Virus record (IMG/VR): IMGVR_UViG_3300045074_000017 | Location: 1-26,526 of that record | DNA length: 26,526 bases | From: a virus | Strand: one strand, 5' to 3' | Shown here: positions 22,275 through 26,526 of the stretch, one piece after another | Numbering within the stretch: position 1 is the stretch's first letter | How the letters are laid out: every line of letters begins with the position of its first letter | Position numbers and translations under genes: made by a program | The notes under the pieces: generated by a model | What the model was told of the DNA's origin: nothing | What the model saw: only the letters and a program-made list of their open reading frames with translations | The model's database searches: none

Positions 22275-22484
22275 TTATCCTCCTCTCTTTAGCAAAGCGT
22301 CAACATCGGACTTTAGAAGCCGATATCTGGCTTTTTTGCGGTTAGGAAACAATTTGCTGGCTGGCAAAGTCCCGGCTTCTATGAGCCTGTAGACCATCTG
22401 CTCGGAAATTCGCAGATATTCTGCGGCTTCTCTGACCGTTAGTAGTTCGGGCGCTTTTACTGTCTGCCTTTTTTCTCTTCTCAT
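22275..22484 (-). CDS. HTH DNA-binding protein, excisionase/MerR-like (69 aa)
   Basis: Starts in the TGATG overlap with the gene before, with a GGAGGGG site. The sequence LTVREAAEYLRISEQMVYRL followed by IEAGTLPA and a basic wing (NRKKARYRL) is the HTH_17 winged-helix pattern. Excisionases and small phage regulators share it. As no integrase is present, a regulator of the phage promoters, for example the repeats at 2114-2131 or the palindrome at 2656-2676, is more likely than an excisionase. The specific target is a guess. Confidence 0.8.
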   Translation of the reverse strand: MRREKRQTVKAPELLTVREAAEYLRISEQMVYRLIEAGTLPASKLFPNRKKARYRLLKSDVDALLKRGG

Positions 22485-23218
22485 CAGCTCCCCTCCTCGT
22501 GGTAAGTGCCGTTACTTCCCACTATGTCCGGCATGTCCGCCAAAGTAATTCCGATCTGCAAGCCCGACAAGGCCTCTGCCATAGCTCTGACTGCAGTTTG
22601 TTGCTCCGTGCTTAACGGAGCGACGAAGTCAAATGTCACCTGCGAATAGACTATCCCTGTTGAGCTTTTAGTATGTATTAAACCAAACCGAGTTACCGCC
22701 TCCTTGACCGTCAGCCCCTTCTCAATCAACTGTAATCGATATCGGGAAAAGTTTGCCAACGAGGTAGGCGGCAGTATAAGAATCCTAGGGAGGATGCTTC
22801 CCTCTCTAGCTATAGCTAGGAGTTGAATTTGTTTACACGCTTGACCCCGCCCCTGAAGGGCAGAGCCAAAGCGGCTGAAAGGGCACTTCGCACAGCGCCC
22901 TTTGAGTCCGACTACCAGGTCAAGCGAATAGCAGTCAGGGGGTCTCGACTCGCCCGTGAACCCCCCTTCCCAGTAAGTCCTCATCGGCTTGGAATACACT
23001 ATAATTCCTTCAAAGGTCGGCAAGTATTCCCCCTCGTCAAGAGTCCATACCGTAGTCCCTGCGGCGGGGACTTTAATCTTGCCCAAAGCCCCCCAGGGAA
23101 TAGGCTCGTGGGCGAACTCTTCCTGAAGCAGGCTTATTGCCTTTTCCAAGATCACAGCGGCAAGAGACGCCTCCTGCCGCACCGCTATAGAGCCGTTGCT
23201 TTCTTTAGACTCTTTCAT
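22484..23218 (-). CDS. Conserved-looking phage protein with a four-cysteine cluster (244 aa)
   Basis: ATG 23216-23218 with GGAGGGAGG, overlapping the gene before by ATGA. The N-terminal part is helical, the middle has C96 (PPDCYS), C109-x2-C112 (CAKCPF) and C128 (GQACK), probably a zinc site, followed by a LPPTSLANFSRY segment. I recall similar PPxC...CxxCP...C...LPPTSL proteins in other phages of this type near helicases and recombination genes, sometimes suggested to bind ssDNA. That role is unproven. Its place after the helicase and before the nuclease fits a replication or recombination task. Confidence 0.5.
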   Translation of the reverse strand: MKESKESNGSIAVRQEASLAAVILEKAISLLQEEFAHEPIPWGALGKIKVPAAGTTVWTLDEGEYLPTFEGIIVYSKPMRTYWEGGFTGESRPPDCYSLDLVVGLKGRCAKCPFSRFGSALQGRGQACKQIQLLAIAREGSILPRILILPPTSLANFSRYRLQLIEKGLTVKEAVTRFGLIHTKSSTGIVYSQVTFDFVAPLSTEQQTAVRAMAEALSGLQIGITLADMPDIVGSNGTYHEEGS

Positions 23219-23427
23219 GATAAATCCTCCCTCCTTTGGTCTAATTCTCTCTGCTCACGGAGCAAAGCTTCAAAGGCTACCTCTGCCGAATCTATCGTTA
23301 TTAGCAGATAGTGGCAAGCGCTAGGAGCTACCCCTTCCAGCAACCTTTGTGCTTCACGCAAGCGCCCCAGAGCTCCTTCCAGCATATAGCCGGCGGTTAC
23401 GATTTTCTCTTCACTAGTCATTCTCAT
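23215..23427 (-). CDS. Small helical protein of unknown function (70 aa)
   Basis: AAAGGAGG site before ATG 23425-23427. The protein is predicted almost wholly alpha-helical and strongly charged, with one Cys. It overlaps the previous gene by 14 nt and ends in an ATGA overlap with the four-cysteine protein. No family recognised. Its size and place suggest an accessory of the neighbouring replication proteins. Confidence 0.5.
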   Translation of the reverse strand: MRMTSEEKIVTAGYMLEGALGRLREAQRLLEGVAPSACHYLLITIDSAEVAFEALLREQRELDQRREDLS

Positions 23428-23866
23428 CTGTTCTTCCTCCTTTGTGTCTAACGGTTATTTTTTTACTAAGGACATGCCCTATTCCAGGCACATCCTTGCC
23501 CTTGGTCAAGGACGCAAGGGTCAACCATTGGATTATAAGCTCACCTCCTTTCCGAACAAACGTATCAATTTCCTCGGGGGTCAGATTGCTTAACCTAACC
23601 CCCACTTTCCCCATTTTTTCTGGGGGGCAATTGTTTTTTAGCCACTCCCAGGCTTGAAAGTGGTCTTTTATCGACGGGATAAAGACGGGGCGCACCGATA
23701 AAGTCACCCCGTCAGCCGTCGTGACCGACCTCATCCCCTCCGAGGTCAGTTCGTCAAAGATGATTTCGGCGAGGGAATTCTTCTCCCGCCCTACCTCTTC
23801 CAGCTCTTTCTTGAGCTGGGCTTCTCTGTCGACTAATTCCAAATACCTGCTTATCAGCTCTTCCAT
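23414..23866 (-). CDS. Phage protein with N-terminal coiled coil (150 aa)
   Basis: Start chosen at ATG 23864-23866, which forms TAATG with the helicase stop and has an AAGGAGAAG site; an upstream in-frame start would extend 26 codons into the helicase gene. Residues 1-45 are a charged coiled coil (a run of EL, KKELEE). The rest has a pattern I know from many phage early proteins of unknown function: a GVTLSVRP strand, then an AWEWLKNNCPPEKM helix and a LTPEEIDTFV segment. Unlike a Gam protein it is short. No enzyme motif is seen. Confidence 0.6.
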   Translation of the reverse strand: MEELISRYLELVDREAQLKKELEEVGREKNSLAEIIFDELTSEGMRSVTTADGVTLSVRPVFIPSIKDHFQAWEWLKNNCPPEKMGKVGVRLSNLTPEEIDTFVRKGGELIIQWLTLASLTKGKDVPGIGHVLSKKITVRHKGGRTDEND

Positions 23867-25197
23867 TATTCTTCTCCTTTCTCTTGCAGTTCCTGCAGGA
23901 CTTCGTAAATGGTTTCCTGCAAAGTTCGTTTTGCCTTCAAGCACCGCAAAATCTTTTGTTCAACGGTGCCAGCAAGGTACAAAACGGACACTTCTACAGT
24001 CCTAGTCGCCCCCTGCCGGTGAGACCTGGCTATAGCTTGCTGGTATAGTGCTAGGTCATCGGTTAAATCGAAAAAGATTTGCCGAGGGGCAAATTGCAAG
24101 TTCAAACCAATCCCCCCTACCCGGGGATTGACGACTAGGATTCCTGCTTTTTTGTCCAAGAACCTCGAAACCCTTTCATGTGATGTTCCTTCAACGACGG
24201 GGAACCCCTTTTCAAGCAGATAGCGAGGAAGGGAACTTTGTATCGCTTGCCATTCAACCCAGATAATCGTGGGCACTTCAGACGCCTCTAAGAGCTCTAC
24301 TAGCGCCCGGGTCTTAGTTAGGCGGTCAACGGGGATCAGAACTTCAGCGCTTTGCTCGACGCTTCCAAATGCGCTGTGATAAACGATCCCGTCGCACGCG
24401 GTTCGTAAGCCGGCTAGAATTTTACTGGCCGTTAAAAACGAAATGAAAGCGTTCTGCGGGCTATTTATGCGATGTTCTCGAACGATTTGATTGTAAAACC
24501 CCCTTTCTTCATCTGAAGGGGGGAGGGGGCATTCCTCAAGAACAAGGGGCAGGTTCATACCCACTTGTTCTCGGGTAATGATGAGCGTATAAGGGGAAAC
24601 CCTTGCCAGGATTTCCCTTTCTGCGCCCGGCTTTGGGGCGCAGATTTCGTTAAAGTGCCCTACAGTGAAGTATTTGTTCTTAAAAGCCCACCACGACTCC
24701 GGCCATACCCCTAGAGGCTTATAAACCCCGTAGGTATCAGCCAAAGAGTTTGTGATAGGCGTCCCCGATAAGACGTAGACCCGCCCTGCCCTTTTTGAAA
24801 GGGCAAAGGCGGATTTTGTTCTTTGCGCCGTCCAATTTTTGACAAATTGTGCTTCGTCAAAAATTAGAACTGGAATGTGGGTGGTGCAAAGCCTGGCAAA
24901 CTCTGCCAGGCGGGAATATGGGACTATGAGCCAGTCAGATTGACTCATAGCCCATGCCTGCAGTTGCAGGGTTCTCTTATTCCCCGTGAAAAGCCGAGGA
25001 GGGGCATACCCCCACTTTGCCGCCTCGGCTTCCCACGTCAATAGGGTTGTCAGAGGGGCGACAACTACCCCCCTAGTCCCAGCTAATAGCTCCAGCCCGA
25101 CACGGGTCTTTCCTAGCCCAGTGGCCAAGAATAACGCCGCTCGGGCTCTAGCCCGGGCGAAGTCCACCGCCCGGGCTTGCCATGGTTGCAAGCTCAT
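23866..25197 (-). CDS. SNF2-type superfamily 2 helicase (443 aa)
   Basis: ATG 25195-25197. It has the helicase motifs in order: Q-motif-like QPWQ (4-7), Walker A GLGKT (27-31), motif Ia PLTTLLTW (48-55), DEAQ (114-117), SGTP (144-147) and motif VI QQAIARSHRQGATR (386-399). The SHRQG form of motif VI is the SNF2/RapA type. The length, about 440-450 residues, is that of the compact phage SNF2 helicases that often lie in early operons. It would remodel or unwind DNA, possibly during replication or recombination. It is preceded by an intrinsic terminator only 22 nt upstream. Confidence 0.92.
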   Translation of the reverse strand: MSLQPWQARAVDFARARARAALFLATGLGKTRVGLELLAGTRGVVVAPLTTLLTWEAEAAKWGYAPPRLFTGNKRTLQLQAWAMSQSDWLIVPYSRLAEFARLCTTHIPVLIFDEAQFVKNWTAQRTKSAFALSKRAGRVYVLSGTPITNSLADTYGVYKPLGVWPESWWAFKNKYFTVGHFNEICAPKPGAEREILARVSPYTLIITREQVGMNLPLVLEECPLPPSDEERGFYNQIVREHRINSPQNAFISFLTASKILAGLRTACDGIVYHSAFGSVEQSAEVLIPVDRLTKTRALVELLEASEVPTIIWVEWQAIQSSLPRYLLEKGFPVVEGTSHERVSRFLDKKAGILVVNPRVGGIGLNLQFAPRQIFFDLTDDLALYQQAIARSHRQGATRTVEVSVLYLAGTVEQKILRCLKAKRTLQETIYEVLQELQEKGEE

Positions 25198-25218
25198 TTT
25201 TTTACCCTTTCGTCTTTC

Positions 25219-25250
25219 AAAAAAAAGGACGAGGAATTATTCCTCGTCCT
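25219..25250 (-). terminator. Intrinsic terminator inside the early operon, overlapping coding sequence
   Basis: On the minus strand, 12-bp complementary arms (AGGACGAGGAAT at 25226-25237 and its complement at 25239-25250) are followed by eight T residues (25219-25226 on the plus strand as A). This is a textbook Rho-independent terminator. It overlaps the last codons (Glu/Asp-rich) and the TAA of the preceding gene. The SNF2 helicase starts 22 nt further on with no room for a promoter, so most transcripts should stop here unless read-through or antitermination occurs. Confidence 0.85.
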
Positions 25251-25446
25251 CATCCTCAATGACTAGATAATTTACTTTAGCATCTTCTGAACACTCATCA
25301 CAAACAAGCAAGCATCTTGCTTGCCGGTCGAGTCCATACTTCGAGCCCAGGCGGGCTCGGAGCTCCTGTATTGTTTCCGCTAATTCGAGGAGCCGTGAAA
25401 GCTCCTCAAATTCCTTTTCGCCTAGTTTGTAAACTCTTTTTCTCAT
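25237..25446 (-). CDS. Small acidic-tailed protein with CDEC motif (69 aa; longer start possible)
   Basis: Start chosen at ATG 25444-25446, which has an AAAGGAG site. An in-frame ATG at 25582-25584 overlaps the preceding stop as ATGA and would give 115 residues, adding 46 that are nearly all Lys, Glu, Arg and Gly and are translated from the polypyrimidine tract. The core has a helical segment LEEL-like (ELSRLLELAETIQELRARLG), a CLLVCDECSED motif and an acidic end (EDEDEE). Its acidic C-terminal codons double as half of a terminator stem. No family recognised. Confidence 0.55.
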   Translation of the reverse strand: MRKRVYKLGEKEFEELSRLLELAETIQELRARLGSKYGLDRQARCLLVCDECSEDAKVNYLVIEDEDEE

Positions 25447-25573
25447 TTTCTTCTCCTTTCTCGTTTTTTTGTTTTTTGTTTTTTTGTTTTCTTGTTTTCC
25501 TCTCTTTTCTCCCTTTTCTCCCTTTTCCTCTCTCTCTTTTTCTTTTTTTTCTCTCCACCCCCCTTTTCTCCTC
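25447..25573. repeat. 127-nt polypyrimidine tract with periodic G
   Basis: Nearly pure C/T on the plus strand with only five G and one A. The G bases are at 25463, 25471, 25478, 25486 and 25494, spaced 8, 7, 8 and 8 nt by runs of T. A second part has repeated CCCTTTTCT units. On the coding (minus) strand it is a purine-only leader of the 25237-25446 gene rich in AGGAG-like sites. It could melt or form triplex DNA, or act as an A-rich mRNA leader. Confidence 0.8.
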
Positions 25574-25580
25574 GAGCCCC

Positions 25581-26066
25581 TCATGGGCGGGTGAGGAATC
25601 TAAAAGTGAATATGCCGTCCACAAACCGCAGAAGCTTTTCCGCTTCTGCGTATTGTTTCCTTTTCCTTTCTTGTTGCCGCCAAACTTTCCTAAGCTCTTT
25701 TACCCTCTCGAGATCGTCGACGAGGTCGTCGACGTCCTCGAGTCCTATGAAAATCTCTTCGCTCCAGCGCCCCGACATCATAATGTGATGCCATTCATAC
25801 CCTCGAGGAGCATTCACCCCCCCCTGTAGCGCCTCGTCCTTCAGCAACCTAGGGATGCGAAGCCCTAGCAGGCTGACCGGGAACCGGCCGCTCGCTATAG
25901 CCTCTTTCCCCCGGGTTGACAAGATGCGACCGCCAGTTTGAGCGGCGAACCAGCTCGCCACTCTTTCCATGGCGGACGCCCCCGGAATCCTCGGCTCGGA
26001 GTTCAGAGAAACTATCAACTCCCTAATTCTGCTCTCGATGTCCTCTTTTTTACTTTTTGCCGTCAT
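25581..26066 (-). CDS. First gene of the early operon, unknown function (161 aa)
   Basis: ATG 26064-26066 with AGGAGGAG, about 29 nt after the expected start of transcription from the strong promoter at 26102-26129. It is the first and probably most expressed early protein. The N terminus is charged and helical, then an AMERVASWFAAQTGGRILST stretch, a RGYEWHHIMMSGRW segment and a coiled-coil region (VDDLVDDLERVKEL). The EWHH does not match HNH nuclease spacing. The position is typical of host takeover proteins, but that is inference. Length is intact and no frameshift is seen. Confidence 0.6.
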   Translation of the reverse strand: MTAKSKKEDIESRIRELIVSLNSEPRIPGASAMERVASWFAAQTGGRILSTRGKEAIASGRFPVSLLGLRIPRLLKDEALQGGVNAPRGYEWHHIMMSGRWSEEIFIGLEDVDDLVDDLERVKELRKVWRQQERKRKQYAEAEKLLRFVDGIFTFRFLTRP

Positions 26067-26101
26067 TTTTTCTCCTCCTCTCTTCGTCCGTTCTATTATA
26101 T

Positions 26102-26129
26102 ATTATAACATATTATTTTAGTTTGTCAA
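26102..26129 (-). promoter_or_regulatory. Near-perfect consensus promoter for the early operon
   Basis: On the minus strand: -35 TTGACA (26124-26129), 16-nt spacer and -10 TATAAT (26102-26107), both identical to consensus. The -10 is extended (TGT before TATAAT). Transcription would start near 26095, about 30 nt before the first early gene. This should be active as soon as phage DNA enters the cell. Confidence 0.9.
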
Positions 26130-26245
26130 TCCCCCCAGCGATTTTTTTTCATTTTTTTTGATTTTTCGACGTAAATGGTTGAAAAATAAAGGAAAAATTT
26201 TTTTATTTTTTTTCATTTTTTTTCTGCGGCGCCCCAAAAAACGAG
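26130..26245. other. AT-rich gap with exact 19-bp repeat (candidate origin)
   Basis: A-T8-C-A-T8 occurs exactly twice (26141-26159 and 26205-26223, 64 bp apart), with further A/T runs between. There is no gene. The long T-runs would bend and melt easily, and it is next to the replication gene's terminator and the early promoter. This makes it a reasonable origin candidate, though the region 2103-2762 is an alternative. The 26224-26245 end contains a GGCGCC block and an A-run. Confidence 0.35.
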
Positions 26246-26281
26246 AAAAAAACGGCGCTGTCAAGGAAAATCTGACAGTGC
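26246..26281 (-). terminator. Intrinsic terminator of the primase-helicase transcript
   Basis: On the minus strand, GCACTGTCA and TGACAGCGC pair over eight of nine positions around a 9-nt loop (26255-26281), and after two bases a run of seven T follows (A on the plus strand at 26246-26252). It is about 75 nt after the primase stop at 26357. It would end the primase transcript before the early promoter. Confidence 0.7.
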
Positions 26282-26356
26282 TCTCGCTCTAATCTTGTCG
26301 AGCCCACCCTGACAGCCAGTAGCTATGTTTCTTGTCAAGGGCGGATTTACAAACAG
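26282..26356. other. Short gap after the primase stop
   Basis: This 75-nt spacer follows the primase stop and precedes its terminator. It repeats TGTCA/TGACA words (for example CTGACAG near 26314 and TTGTCAAG near 26332). There is no reading frame of note and no clear promoter. Confidence 0.5.
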
Positions 26357-26526
26357 TCAGAGCAGGCTCTCACGACCCTTCAGCCCCACTCCCAGATAAA
26401 AGCGTCCCTGGGCGGCTCTCACAAACCGGAAACGATTTTTTAGCAGATTATGGAACTTTAACGGAGACAGAATGTTCTTCGCTGGAACCTTTTCCCCTTC
26501 GCACCAGCTCAAGTAAGCGGAATACA
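26357..26526 (-). CDS. 3' end of the primase-helicase gene (second piece)
   Basis: Minus-strand continuation of the gene at 1-2102. Bases 26400-26526 repeat the codons at 1-127, and 26357-26399 add the last 14 codons and a TGA stop. The reading frame is preserved across the join, which independently supports circularity. The protein ends with Gly-Arg-Glu-Ser-Leu-Leu. Confidence 0.9.
   Translation of the reverse strand, partial: YSAYLSWCEGEKVPAKNILSPLKFHNLLKNRFRFVRAAQGRFYLGVGLKGRESLL
26400..26526. repeat. Terminal direct repeat, right copy
   Basis: Exact second copy of bases 1-127. It carries the same stretch of primase-helicase codons on the minus strand and should be removed when the circle is closed. 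Confidence 0.97.

Noticed and set aside
22275-22484. Excisionase of a temperate phage
   Set aside because: The fold fits, but no integrase, attachment core or CI-like repressor occurs anywhere in the closed circle, so a regulator role is more economical.
25317-25829. 170-codon rightward frame across the polypyrimidine tract
   Set aside because: It is a Phe/Leu/Ser/Pro run made by T- and C-rich DNA, opposite to two genes with good ribosome sites; hydrophobicity here is a composition effect, not a membrane protein.
25947-26000. HNH nuclease in the 161-aa early protein because of its EWHH motif near 25790
   Set aside because: The His pair has no following Asn/His at HNH spacing and no Cys pairs, so the motif is not supported.
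1-26526. tRNA genes, rRNA, CRISPR arrays or insertion sequences
   Set aside because: No cloverleaf with a T-arm GTTCGA-type core, no regular repeat-spacer array and no transposase was found on reading both strands; a covariance-model search was not possible.

Overview
This window is almost certainly one complete, circularly closed genome of a small tailed phage with siphovirus-type genes. Bases 1-127 recur exactly at 26400-26526, so the unique circle is 26,399 bp. The gene order is the HK97-like one: terminase, portal, MuF-like protein, prohead protease, capsid, connectors, tail tube, G/T chaperones, tape measure, hub, lysis. Nearly every gene has a strong AGGAGG-type ribosome site. GTG and TTG starts occur and genes overlap by ATGA or TAATG. 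This points to a Gram-positive (Bacillota-like) host, but that is an inference. I see no tail sheath, integrase, CI-like repressor, DNA polymerase, tRNA or CRISPR array. The phage therefore probably borrows the host replisome, and nothing supports chromosomal integration.

Layout. (1) A leftward gene from 2102 through base 1 and across the circle junction to 26357 encodes a 714-residue primase-helicase. It has its own promoter (2138-2166) and terminator (26246-26281). (2) A roughly 780-bp control region (2103-2882) rich in palindromes and repeats separates it from (3) the rightward late operon, 2883-21170. This holds packaging, head, connector and tail genes, a 1,341-residue hub/adhesin and a lysis cassette. 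(4) A convergent junction with a GC-rich hairpin (21196-21223). (5) The leftward early operon, 26066 down to 21240, starts at a near-perfect promoter (26102-26129). It encodes small unknown proteins, an SNF2-type helicase, a four-cysteine protein, an HTH protein, a PD-(D/E)XK nuclease, a MazG-like protein and two Cys-rich miniproteins. (6) An AT-rich gap (26130-26245) with an exact 19-bp repeat is a candidate origin.

How it fits together. The early operon and the primase-helicase would open and prime the DNA for host polymerase. TerL packages DNA through the portal into a capsid whose scaffold domain is fused to the capsid protein and matured by the U35-like protease. The tail is assembled with a G protein whose T extension lies in the +1/-2 frame. 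Holin-like proteins and an M15 peptidase then release progeny.

Most unusual points: a tail-terminator-like protein that seems to carry an inserted jelly-roll domain, followed by a second tail-completion-like gene; a hub flanked by about six carbohydrate-binding-like beta modules; the +1/-2 G/T frameshift; a textbook intrinsic terminator inside the early operon that overlaps coding sequence; a UUCG-capped hairpin after the capsid genes; a two-codon minigene before the capsid gene; and a 127-nt polypyrimidine tract.
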